Assembly: GCA_029204225.1 (NCBI GenBank)
Contig: CM055095.1
Location: 26,333,312 to 26,397,311, forward strand
From: Diphasiastrum complanatum
Taxonomy: Eukaryota; Streptophyta; Lycopodiopsida; Lycopodiales; Lycopodiaceae
Reading direction: 5' to 3'
Length of the DNA stretch: 64,000 bases
Positions 53,611 through 63,914 of the stretch are shown here, piece by piece; position 1 is the stretch's first letter; each line of letters opens with the position of its first letter. The notes beneath the pieces were generated by a model. It was not told where the DNA came from. It searched no databases and worked only from the letters and a program-made list of their open reading frames with translations. Position numbers and translations under genes: made by a program.

Positions 53611-56600
53611 TCTAACACTTGATCAACTCGAATTCAGAGAATTTTTCTAGACACGAATGTCTAAACTCAAATTTTTCTAGACATGAATGGTACTAAATGC
53701 ACACTCAAATTGGACGAATTTTTTGAGACTCGAAACTCGAATTTTTTGAGATTTCAAATTTTGGAGTCTCGAGATTTTCGAGACTCGAAACTCGAGTTTT
53801 TCGAGACTCGAATTTGGGAGGCTCCAAATTTTCGAGACTCAATTTTTGGAGACTACAAATTGTCGAAACTCAATTAGTGGAGGAACGAATTTTTGTAGAC
53901 TCAAGACAGAAATTTTTAGAGGTATTTTTGAGGTACATTTTGAGGTTTCAAATTGGAGACACGAAATTTTCAAGACTCAAAACTCAAATTTTTTAGAGTG
54001 TCTCTAAAATTTCAAGACACAATTTGTGGAGAGACGAAATTTTGTGAAGAGACTCAAAACTCGAATTTTTCTAGACTCAATTTTGGTTTTGGAGACTCCA
54101 AATTTTTTAGGTACATTTCAAGGGTCATTGTCAATTTGTGGAGAGCTGAAATTCTGGAGACTCGACACGAATTGTTGGAGGTATTTTTGAGGTACATTCC
54201 AGGGTGTGTCTTAATTTTTTGAGGTATTTCGATGAACGTTTCGAGGGTGAGTGTCTTAATTTTTCGAGGTATTTCGAGGGTCATTGTCAATTTGTGGAGA
54301 GTCGAATTTTTGGAGACTCAAGACATGTATTTTCGAGGTACATTTCGAGTTACTTTTGAGGGTGAGTGTCTCAATTTTTTGAAGTATTTCGAGGAACGTT
54401 TCGAGGTATTTTCAAGGTATTGACGCGCAATTTTTGGAGACTCAAAATTTTCGAGGTACATTTTGAGGGTCATTGTCAATTTGTGGAGAGCCGAATTTTT
54501 GGAGACTCAAGACACGAATTTTTCGAGGTATTTTCGAGGTACATTTCGAGTTACTTTCAAGGGTGAGTGTCTTAATTTTTCGAGGTATTTCGAGGAACGT
54601 TTCGAGGGTGAGTGTCTTTATTTTTTGAGGTATTTCGAGGGTGAGTGTCAATTTTTTGAGGTATTTCGAAAAATGTTTTGAGGGTGAGTGTCTCAATATT
54701 TCGAGGTATTTCAAGGTATTGACTCTCACAATTTTTGAGAAACGCAATTTTCGAGACTTGAAACTTGAATTTTTGGAGTGTCTCCAAATTTTCGAGACAC
54801 AATTTGTGGAGACGAAATTTTGTGGAGAGACTTGAAACTCGAATTTTTCTAGACTCAATTTTGGAGACTCCAAATTTTTGAGGTACATTTCAAGGGTCAT
54901 TGTCAATTTGTGGAGAAACGAATTTTTGGAGACTCAAGATACGAATTTTTGGAGGTATTTTCGAGGTACATTTTGAGGTGCATCTCGAGTTACTTTTGAG
55001 GTTGTATCTCAATTTTTCGAGGGTGTGTCTCAATTTTCGAGGCTCACTTTTTGGAGACTCAAAGTTTCGAGGTACATTTTGAAGGTCATTGTCAATTTGT
55101 GGAGAGTCGAATTTTTGGAGACTCAAGACATGTATTTTCGAGGTACATTTCGAGTTACTTTTGAGGGTGAGTGTCTCAATTTTTTGAAGTATTTCGAGGA
55201 ACGTTTCGAGGTATTTTCAAGGTATTGACGCGCAATTTTTGGAGACTCAAAATTTTCGAGGTACATTTTGAGGGTCATTGTCAATTTGTGGAGAGCCGAA
55301 TTTTTGGAGACTCAAGACACGAATTTTTCGAGATATTTTCGAGGTACATTTCGAGTTACTTTCAAGGGTGAGTGTCTTAATTTTTTGAGGTATTTCGAGG
55401 AACGTTTCGAGGGTGAGTGTCTTTATTTTTTGAGGTATTTCGAGGGTGAGTGTCAATTTTTTGAGGTATTTCGAAAAACGTTTTGAGGGTGAGTGTCTCA
55501 ATATTTCGAGGTATTTCAAGGTATTGACTCTCACAATTTTTGAGACACGCAATTTTCGAGACTTGAAACTTGAATTTTTGGAGTGTCTCCAAATTTTCGA
55601 GACACAATTTGTGGAGACGAAATTTTGTGGAGAGACTTGAAACTCGAATTTTTCTAGACTCAATTTTGGAGACTCCAAATTTTTGAGGTACATTTCAAGG
55701 GTCATTGTCAATTTGTGGAGAAACGAATTTTTGGAGACTCAAGATACGAATTTTTGGAGGTATTTTCGAGGTACATTTTGAGGTGCATCTCGAGTTACTT
55801 TTGAGGTTGTATCTCAATTTTTCGAGGGTGTGTCTCAATTTTCGAGGCTCACTTTTTGGAGACTCAAAGTTTCGAGGTACATTTTGAAGGTCATTGTCAA
55901 TTTGTGGAGAGACGAATTTTGGAGACTCAAGACATGACTATTTCGAGGTCTAGTGTTTTTGAATTTTTTGAGGTATTTTTGAGGTACATTCGAGGGTCAG
56001 TGTCTCAATTTTTGAGGTTTTGAAACTTGAAGTTTTGGAGTCTACAAATTTTTGAGACAATTTGTGCAGAGAAGAAATTTTGTGGAGAAACTCGAAACTT
56101 TCGAGGTATATTTTGAGGATCATTGTCAATTTGTGGAGAGACGAATTTTTGGAGACTCAAGACAACTTTTTGGAGGTATTTTGAGGTATTTTCGAGGTAT
56201 TTCGAGGTACTTTGAGGGTTTCGAGGTATTTTCAATGTGCTTTCGAGGTATTTTCGATGTATTTTGAAGGTCAGTTTCTCAAATTTTCGAGGTATTTCGA
56301 GGTACTTTTCAAGAGATTTCGTGGTACTTTCAAGGGTCAATGTCTCAATTTGTGGAGAGACAATTTTTTTGAGATTTCAATTTTTGGAGGTACTTTTGGA
56401 AGTATTTTGAGGTACTTTTCGAAGTATTTCGAGGGTCAGTTTCTCAAATTTTTGAGGTACTTTTTGAGGTGCTTTTCGAGGTACTTTCGAGGGTCAGTGT
56501 CTCAATTTGTGGAGAGACAAATTTTTGGAGAATTTTTAGAGGTATTTTCTAGGTACATTTCGAGGTATTTTTCGAGGGTCATCGTCACATTCTTCAAGGG

Positions 56601-56640
56601 CCTCCTCCTCCAGAAAATATTTTCGAGGTATTTTTGCTAA
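53611..56640. repeat. TTTCGAGG / GGAGACTC minisatellite field
   Basis: Three kilobases built almost wholly from short interchangeable phrases: TTTTTCGAGGTATTTCGAGG, GGAGACTCAAGACACGAATT, TCATTGTCAATTTGTGGAGA and GGTACATTTCGAG. All reading frames through it give repetitive Phe/Arg/Glu- or Lys/Thr-rich peptides and none is a credible protein. It contains one large, nearly exact internal duplication. Confidence 0.9.
54281..55890. repeat. 805-bp near-exact tandem duplication
   Basis: TCATTGTCAATTTGTGGAGA starts copies at 54281 and 55086, and a third start appears at 55891 before the sequence diverges. I see only about five differences between the two 805-bp copies, against much greater divergence among the short internal units. 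So the duplication is far younger than the minisatellite. Confidence 0.93.
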
Positions 56641-57009
56641 GGCATCGGGATATCGCGAGATTTTCGCGAAGCCTTCAGTGATTTTCATGAAACCTTCAGG
56701 GAAATTTCACGAAATTTTTGCGATATTGTCCCTCCCCCTCAAATGTCGCAAACATAACTGAAGCCTTTGAGGGTCAGTGTTGCGAACATAACTGAAGCCT
56801 TTGCGAAAATCCCCTAAAGGCTTTGCGAGGATTCGCCGTTTTTTTCAAAATTTTCGCAAGATTTTCGAGGCCTTTTCACGTTTCGAGGTATTTTTGTGAA
56901 GGCATTGGGATTTTCATGAAGCCTTCAAGGAAATTTTTCGAGATATTTTTGCGAAAGCTTCAGTGATTTTTGCAAAATTTTCACCAAACCTTCAGATAAA
57001 ATTTCGCGA
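56641..57009. repeat. GCGAAATTTTCGC / GCCTTCAGTGATTTTC repeat patch
   Basis: A different family of short units: TTTTCGCGAAGCCTTCAG, GAAATTTCACGAAATTTT and a doubled GCGAACATAACTGAAGCCTT. It is rich in self-complementary TTCGCGAA-like sites. Confidence 0.75.
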
Positions 57010-57345
57010 AATTTTCGCGGTCTCGTGGGCTCGACACAAACCCACAAGACTATTTCTAGCTCAATTTCGAAGCCGTTTGTCCATAAACAACCTTTTTGCC
57101 AGGGGGAATGCCGCTAAATGGACTACTTTTTGGCATAGCCGAGAATAGGTCCAATGTCGCTGAACGAAGTCCGTTTTTCAGACCGTCGTCTATTTTGTCC
57201 TGTGCTGCACGCCGATACAAACCTACATCACTAAATTGGGCTCTAAATGGTTCAATACTCACAACAAAATTTGCATCCGAACCAGAAACCCAAAACGTAG
57301 TGCTGGGATTCTAGGCCCGTCGAGCCAAGAATTGGAAGCCTCCCT
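57010..57345 (-). repeat. Inverted copy of the ~350-bp repeat
   Basis: On the minus strand it reads GGGCCTAGAATCCCAGCACT through GGTTCGGATGCAAATTTT, GGACTTCGTTCAGCG and TAGTCCATTTAGCGGCATTC to GTGGGTTTGTGTCGAGCCCA. It is the only unit in this orientation. Confidence 0.9.
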
Positions 57346-57469
57346 CTCCAAAAAATTGCGACACTCCCCCTCCCCCTCCCAAAAAATGCCTCCCCCTCCC
57401 GAACAATGCGATACGTCAGCTGGCACATTTCAACCATGTACACACATACATCTTTCACTCGTCAACGAG

Positions 57470-57592
57470 GACTTACTAAATTTTCAAATCATCGGAAAAT
57501 CATCGCCCGTCAACGAGATACTCAATTTTCAGATCATCGGTCATTGCCTAGATCGGCCGCCATTGCCCGTCAATGACGAACACTCTTTACTA

Positions 57593-57593
<1 letters not shown>
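57470..57593 (+). mobile_element. Helitron-like 3' terminus, copy E
   Basis: Degenerate hairpin GCCCGTCAATGACGAAC, spacer ACTCTTTA, CTAG at 57590-57593, then (TA)n. Unlike copies A-D, the sequence beyond CTAG is not the shared CATGTGTATGGG flank, which supports CTAG as the true end. Confidence 0.5.
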
Positions 57594-57670
<77 letters not shown>

Positions 57671-57687
57671 TCTCTCTCTCTCTCTCA

Positions 57688-57764
<77 letters not shown>

Positions 57765-57774
57765 TCTCTCTCTC
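57594..57774. repeat. (TA)n(CT)n compound microsatellite
   Basis: About 75 bp of TA followed by CT interrupted by CACACT and GT. Confidence 0.95.
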
Positions 57775-60036
57775 CACCGCGACCTAATGCATGTAGGAAA
57801 TTACATGTATTGGGCCTACGAAGGCTTGTGGAAGAGTGATACATTGGCAAAGAAGCTTGGAGCAATGACATATATTGTTATGGCTATTTGACAACATGTG
57901 AATGTGCTTTGTTCTCTTATAGCACACATTTGCAAACTATCTATGCTTTGTATGCTGTTTGGATTGGTAGGCTAACATATGTAATGATGAATGTTGATAG
58001 ACAAGCATTCAAAGCTTGTTTAGAAGGAAATTTGGTGGTTTCTATAGGGCGCTATCCGAGCAAAGAGGTGGATCCATTTTGAAGGTATTATCTACATCAA
58101 AAACTGATGTTTTGTTGTCCAATTCTGGGTATGACTTGGAATATTCTAGAGTATGGCAAGAGGCTTCTACAATAAGCCCAAACACTACACGATAGAAGTA
58201 GAGAGTTGGAAGTATTAGAAATAGACGACCAGTTGGCATTCTACGCATGTGAGTCCAACATTGGGCCTTAGGGTAATAAGTGCCATGGAGCACAATTATT
58301 CAATAATGTACTTTAAACTTAGCTTTTGTAAAGTTTTTAAGTTGGGAGAAATTTGAATAAATTATATTACTTGGGCCCTTTCCAATGTATTGTAACGTTT
58401 AGGAAAATTATTAAATATTGCAATTTTTTACATATTTTAAAATTTTGTTACAAAATTTGTAAAAAAATGTGATGTGTTTTTTTTATGTAATTTTCGAAAT
58501 GGGTATGATACTGTGGACATTCTTTTTTAAAATGTGTCAAAAAGTGCCATTATTTAACGTGATTCTAGGAATATTCCTTATAGTTCCCGTTTCTACGTAA
58601 TATTACCCATTTGATACGCAATGGTGTTCGCACCAATCTAGGTTATTCCACAAGTAGATCTGATGCTAGGATTGACAACCTTAGCAAGCCTAGATCCCCA
58701 CTCCTATTTCGTCGCTTGGCTCTCTCTGCATTGGATCGAAGCTTGTTACTACACAACAAAACCCCTTCTTTGCCCTCTAGATCTGACCGATTAGGGAGGC
58801 ATAGAAAGGGTCCAACATGTTTTATGGAATGTAGGCCAGCGCTGGTATTCCTTAAAGGAATGCACATTATTACATTGCTTTTGCATGCAAGATTGCTACT
58901 ATGCAAGTGTATGTAGGCGTGCAATTTGTTAGTAGTTGGTCGCCCTATCAAATGTGATTGTTTGGTTATGATCATGATCATATGTATGAAAAAGTAGTTG
59001 TACACCACAAACACATGTGGCTGCCCTTCCTTCCACCATGTTCTCACTATAAATATTTTTGTTTGCACATTTATGAGGGTGCTCTAGTTGGCCGCCCTTC
59101 TATCTCTTTATTCCTTTTTAGCTCTTTAAAATATGTAGAAGCGCACACTACCTAAAAGATAATAGGGCGCCACTCTCTACGCTATTTTTAGAAGAGAGAT
59201 AGATGAATGCATAAATATTTTGCATATGTTGCCCAAATTGTGCTTGTAGCATATGTCATTATAGAAACGAAGGTGATTAGTATGAATGCGTACTTTTAGG
59301 GTTTGCTGAAATGATACACATACATGCTATATGTGATAGCAAAAGACTTGATGTAAGAGATAAACAATACTATAAAACTCGAGACGAATGTAGTACTGTG
59401 TAGAATGCTATCTTAATACTAAAGTAAAATATGGCATGTCTCTTGTTAAATGGATTCCTACAACATCCAATTGTAACCTACCATTGAATCATTAGTATAT
59501 AAGGAAGGTATGTTGCCTACTTGTTGGAGGATGGGTAGTTCTCAAGAGATCTCTTCACCACATATACAAGTACGAAGCAATTCAAAACTACGTATTGAAC
59601 ACCACTAATGTTTGCTTACATAAACCTATGTTTAGGTTTCTTTACAAGTCGATGTGTTGATTACAATACACATGACTATATGACATGGTTTTGCCCTCAC
59701 GACGTAAAAGATATGTGTTATTTGTTTTATTAGATAAGTACATCAATGAAAACATGATGCGAAATGCTAATTATGGTTCTAAGACATTTTTTTAAAAGTA
59801 GAATGATGCTGCCATAAGATATAGGACTGATAGGTAAACAAAAAGTGGTAGCATTGAGTATACTAGATGTCTGATTAGGGTTCGGTTCTTAGAAGCTTGA
59901 ATGGCATGGATATGCCCAAGCCTCACAGCGTATGGACTCTGATAAAGCTTTGTAGAGGCCAAGGGGTAAGCATGGCACAAATCTGCCATGATACCCTATG
60001 CTAAGGCCTAAATCGTAACTCTTTGCATGTTTTGAA
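57775..60036. other. Gene-free stretch
   Basis: AT-rich DNA. Frames such as 58611-58916 (+) and 58643-59068 (-) have no recognisable motifs and overlap each other. No element ends found. Confidence 0.4.
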
Positions 60037-60221
60037 ATGAATAATATCTTCTTACGTATGTTAAAAGTTAACATCTCCTTAACTTTGGAGAGTGTTGCCA
60101 GGTCAAGTGTGAGACTATCTTCAATGGAAGATGATAACAAGGCTACTATCTTGTCGTTTTTCTCCCTCCAATCGCATAGCTCCTTGCCTAATGTTGTAGG
60201 CATTTCTTCTGTGCCATCCAC
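60037..60221 (-). pseudogene. copia gag N-terminal fragment
   Basis: Minus-strand VDGTEEMPTTLGKELCDWRE followed by KNDKIVALLSSSIEDSLTLD and LATLSKVKEML. This resembles the copia gag N-terminal domain (an LW..V-type start then a WREKD.KA...I..S block). It is truncated at both ends. It lies downstream, in the same orientation, of the LTR at 61759-62455, so it may belong to that element. Confidence 0.6.
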
Positions 60222-60289
60222 CTAGGGGAAGAGTCCTTCGCCCTTGAGTATCCCAAGCTAGTGTTGTAAAGCTACCTTTACAAGCTTTA

Positions 60290-60415
60290 CTTCTGGCGCC
60301 ATCGGCGCCAGCTATTTCCCCTGCGCCAGCAGCGCCCCTGCCGCTCCCGGCGCCAACGGCGCCGGCGCCGCTCCCGGCGCCACTGTGACCAGAATCCAGC
60401 CGGCGCCAAGTTCCT
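60290..60415. repeat. GGCGCC-rich GC island
   Basis: A 125-bp patch of about 75% GC in an AT-rich setting, with at least six GGCGCC palindromes spaced 6-30 bp apart. It translates on the minus strand to Gly/Ala/Ser repeats. GGCGCC recurs alone at 60956, 61153 and 61339. Confidence 0.7.
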
Positions 60416-60474
60416 ATTGCTGAAAATCTTTGATCGGTTCTAGCGAAGTCCAGAGAGCTCAGATCGATGTGCAA

Positions 60475-61683
60475 TCACCTCACACGATCTAGGCATGATT
60501 AAAGGAAGCCTGGGGATCAATAAAATCTAGAGAGAGAAAATGACTTTCTAGAAAGAGAAAATTCTAGAGAGAGAAAAACGTGCTTTACCAGCTTGGGTAG
60601 AGTGCTTGGTATGAGGGGGGGTGCCGAATCACACCAATACTATAGGGGAGTGCGGGTTGCGACTCAGGGCGAGCTCCAACCAAGTCTCAGCCTCCCTTGC
60701 TGGAATGTTGTCATGGCTCTCGCCTTGGCATGCAAGCGCCCTGGAGACTAGGGTTGTCACACACTTGAAATGTAACCTTCTCAGATTTATCAATAAAGTG
60801 GGATTTTCCTCAAACTGACTCTGATTACCTTCTGGGTTTCAGTGTTCGGTAAAAGCGCCAGTTGTAAGGCCGCTTTCAAAATTTTTAACTTGGCACATAG
60901 CTGAGGGTCGTATCCCGGGACGCCAGCGGTATGCCGTCGGGACCATTCGGTCCGTGGCGCCATCGGTATGCTGTCGGGACCATTTGGTCTAGGAACTGGT
61001 TGTTTCCATATCTGTCGCGGCTTGTGGTTCTGAGTGTTCCTTGCATGAACGTGAATGGATTAAGCTCTTGGGGAACGGGCTCTAACCTGTTGGCTGAGTT
61101 GGATGGCTTGCTTGGGTGGATGTTACCTATTTATGGCTATCCAGTCTGGCGTGGCGCCAGGTTGGCTTCTAGCGCTCGTGATGAAGCTTTCAGTTGGTTA
61201 AGTCTGATGTAAGTCAGACCGCTTTCTTGGAATGGATGTTACTCGTTTGTAACGAAGCCTCGAGTTGGTTAAGTTTGATGTATGTCGGGCGGCTTGCTTG
61301 GAGGGAAGTCACCCACATCGGGACCCCCGATCTGCCATGGCGCCAGGTTGGATCTCAATGTTGGTTTTCGGAACTTCAAGTTGGTTAAGTCTGATCGTTG
61401 TTGGCGAGTTGGCTGCTTGTATGTCAAGTGGGTTTGGATGGCAAGAGTTGAAGGCTGGGAAGCTAAGTCGTGGTTCCCAGCTCCCTTTGAGATGCCTGCG
61501 CTACAGCTAGAAAGTTAGATAATGAAGAATCAAGTACTGTGCATATCTTGCTCTGCATGCTCCTGATTGAAGCCATTGCTTCCTGGAGTCTGTTGTCTTG
61601 TTGATGGTTGTATGTTTGAATGCTTGGTCTCCTGGATCTACTAGCTTCTTGGCTATGTCAGAATATGACAGGATAACCTGCTC
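60475..61683. other. Gene-free stretch with AGTTGGTTAAGTCTGATG repeats
   Basis: 60900-60995 has a doubled GGTATGCCGTCGGGACCATT-like unit. 61100-61440 has three loose ~90-110-bp units containing TGGCGCCAGGTTGG and AGTTGGTTAAGTCTGATG. ATCAATAAAGTGGGATTTTC at about 60788 looks like an LTR polyadenylation region on the plus strand, but I cannot find its ends. Confidence 0.45.
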
Positions 61684-61757
61684 TAATACCACTGATGAAA
61701 AGTGATATGCTCTGATACCACTGATGAGAATGAGTTGCTCAATATGCTCTGATACCA
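61684..61757 (-). repeat. Iterated LTR-end/primer-binding-site junction (three copies)
   Basis: On the minus strand, TCATCAGTGGTATCAGAGCA occurs twice and a variant TCATCAGTGGTATTAGAGCA once, in tandem with short variable spacers. Each copy is an LTR 3' end joined to an initiator tRNA-Met PBS. Confidence 0.8.
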
Positions 61758-61758
61758 C

Positions 61759-62455
61759 TGATGAGAATGGAACAAGTTGTCGCGAAGCTTTTGCGAAGGC
61801 GAAGCAACCGCGACACCCTTGGAATTCGGATGGAGTTTAGATGTGATCGCTGGACACTGCCAGCTGAATCACTCCTACAATCCTCCAGAATGTAGTCAGG
61901 CACTGCTGATCTATGTTTATAAAATTAATACAACATTCAACATAGTTTCAACCAAGGTACGGAATTCAAATGAACAAGAAAAACTCAGACACACGATTAA
62001 CAGCAGAAGCATTTGCATTCGACATCAAACACAACAAGAAAATTGACATGTACGCAAAGGCGACAATATCGTCTATTGATTTTCCTTCTCTGATTCTTTA
62101 AGCACTGCATGCATATCCATGCAGTGCGTTGGCGCGAGAGAAACACGGTTCTCTCACAAGTAATCGCCTCACTTTACTAGCGGACAGTTGGATATCTATG
62201 GATCCTGATCAGAGAACTCGTCTCGCATGCAAGTGGACTTGTTGTCTGTATTTCGTCTTGATTGCTTACTAGCATCAGACTACGACATTACACTGTGTGT
62301 GTATTCTGTTGATCTATATGTCAATGATCCAGTAAGTGCAGTCGCTCTATGTAAATCTAAGATTAGAGTGATTAAGCATCTACAACTAATCAGGGAATTA
62401 CAAGAGTGGCAGATTAGCCACGACCTAGGGAGTATCTGCTGACGTCATGCCATCA
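61759..62455 (-). repeat. Probable copia LTR
   Basis: Minus-strand TGATGGCATGACGTCAGC...CATTCTCATCA (697 bp) with 5-bp inverted ends TGATG/CATCA. It is followed immediately by the PBS. The 3' boundary is firm from the PBS. The 5' boundary is inferred from complementarity, and I see no convincing polypurine tract before it. Confidence 0.45.
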
Positions 62456-62597
62456 GATCAAATTTCTATACTTCTGGGTACTTGCATGATCTTTGCTGGT
62501 ACTCTTTGGAGCGTGAGGGCAAAACGAATTTCGCAAAATTTTTCGTGTCGCGTCGTTGGTTTCGTCTCCGTCGTTGGTTTAGTTTCCATCATTGGTT

Positions 62598-63408
62598 TCA
62601 TTTTGCTCGTCTGCCTTTCTCTCGTACTGGACCGCGAAAGATTCTTGTGCCAATAAGCTTTACGATCCTCAGACTGCTCATGAAGGTGGTCTGCATCATC
62701 TTCTTTTCAATTAGATCCCTAATCAAGTGATACTTGATCGCAATATGCTTCATTTTGGAATGGAACACGAGATCTTTCATCAGGTGTATTGCAGAGGTGC
62801 TGTCCATCTGCAAGACTAGGGGCTTGTTGTTTGTTTCGCCCAATTCGTCCAGGAACTGACTTAGCCAGATTATCTCGTTGGCCATCTTTGCTGCTACTAC
62901 CTATTCTGCTTCACAAGATGACTGGGCTACAACGGTCTGCTTCTTGCTGACCCAGAGAACTGCTACTCCTGATGCGATGCCGCATCCTCCTGAGATGCTT
63001 TTACAATCGTCCTTGAGAGATGCCCAGCTAGCATCGCTATAGGAAAGTATCCTAAAACCTGCACCACGACAATAACACAAGCCATAATCCCTCGTTAATT
63101 GAAGATATTGCAAAATTCATTTTGCAATCTTCTAATGTGTCGAGCCTAGATTCGGACAGAATTGGCATATCCTGAACACTGCATAAGCAATATCAGGACG
63201 TGTGTTGTGTGCAAGGTAATCAGTGATCCTATCAGCTTGCTGTAAGGTGTGAGCTGCATATGTTCTCTCTCTTCCTTTGTCTTTGGACAGTCGTCATTCG
63301 TCAGCACCGTCCCTTTGAGCATTGGAGTGTTTGCTCCTTTGCAGTTCAGCATCCCAAAGTCCTCTAGGATCTTCTGGGTGTATCTTGACTAGTAAAGGTA
63401 TAACTTAC
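62598..63408 (-). pseudogene. copia RT C-terminus and RNase H, interrupted by copia-3
   Basis: From 63408 leftwards on the minus strand: the RT end (YTQKILEDFGMLNCKGANTP, YSKLIGSLI), a degraded middle, then RNase H with SYSDASWASLKDDCKSISG, SKKQTVVAQSSCEAE, EIIWLSQFLDEL, LQMDSTSAIHLMKD and HIAIKYHLIRD. The acidic residues of RNase H are kept, but at least two frame changes and a stop just inside the 63408 end disable it. Its start is cut off where copia-3 begins at 63409. The order RT-RNase H then LTR (61759-62455) matches the 3' half of one minus-strand element. Confidence 0.85.
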
Positions 63409-63682
63409 AATTAGAATTAAAGTCGAATCACTGTGCTGCTGTACTGTGGGTCCCATCAGTGGATAAGGATCAGTTGGCCTTGCCACGAGGCAAGTCGACG
63501 GGACAAGCATCCCGCCAATGGCAACCTGGGTCATGCATGGGTTGCCTGAGTGAACAACTATATGTACAGTGTAATTTCATTTTGAAAAATACAGTTGCTA
63601 TGTGAGCTTGCAGTGGAGAGTGTTTTCTGTCTGTGTTACTGTGTAGCATGATCTGTGTTCCTATGCAAAGCAAATTCCAAGC
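63409..63682 (+). repeat. copia-3 5' LTR
   Basis: Same length as both copia-2 LTRs and collinear with them (GTTGCCTGAGTGAACAACTA, TGCTATGTGAGCTTGC). Confidence 0.9.
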
Positions 63683-63914
63683 TGGTGTCAGAGCGCACCA
63701 GAAGTGAGTTCACCATTTCACTGGGCACGAAGTTGGGAGTTGACGACTGAGTGCATTTTGGAAGGCGACGCCGATTTGGCTTTCAAATTGGTGGAAAAGC
63801 GGTGAGTGGCCTGGTAAGGGAAAAAGTGCAAGTCATTATTCTCAACTTCTGACATCATTGTTGGCCTCGACATACTGTTTTTAGCCTACGACAGAAGTTT
63901 CAAGTAGTTTTGCA

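Noticed and set aside
53611-56640. CRISPR-like or protein-repeat array
   Set aside because: The phrases have no constant repeat length or unique spacers, there are no cas genes, and this is nuclear plant DNA. The frames change constantly and the peptides are compositional.
58643-59068. 141-codon minus-strand frame
   Set aside because: No domain, odd composition, overlapped by an opposite frame, and no splice or promoter support.
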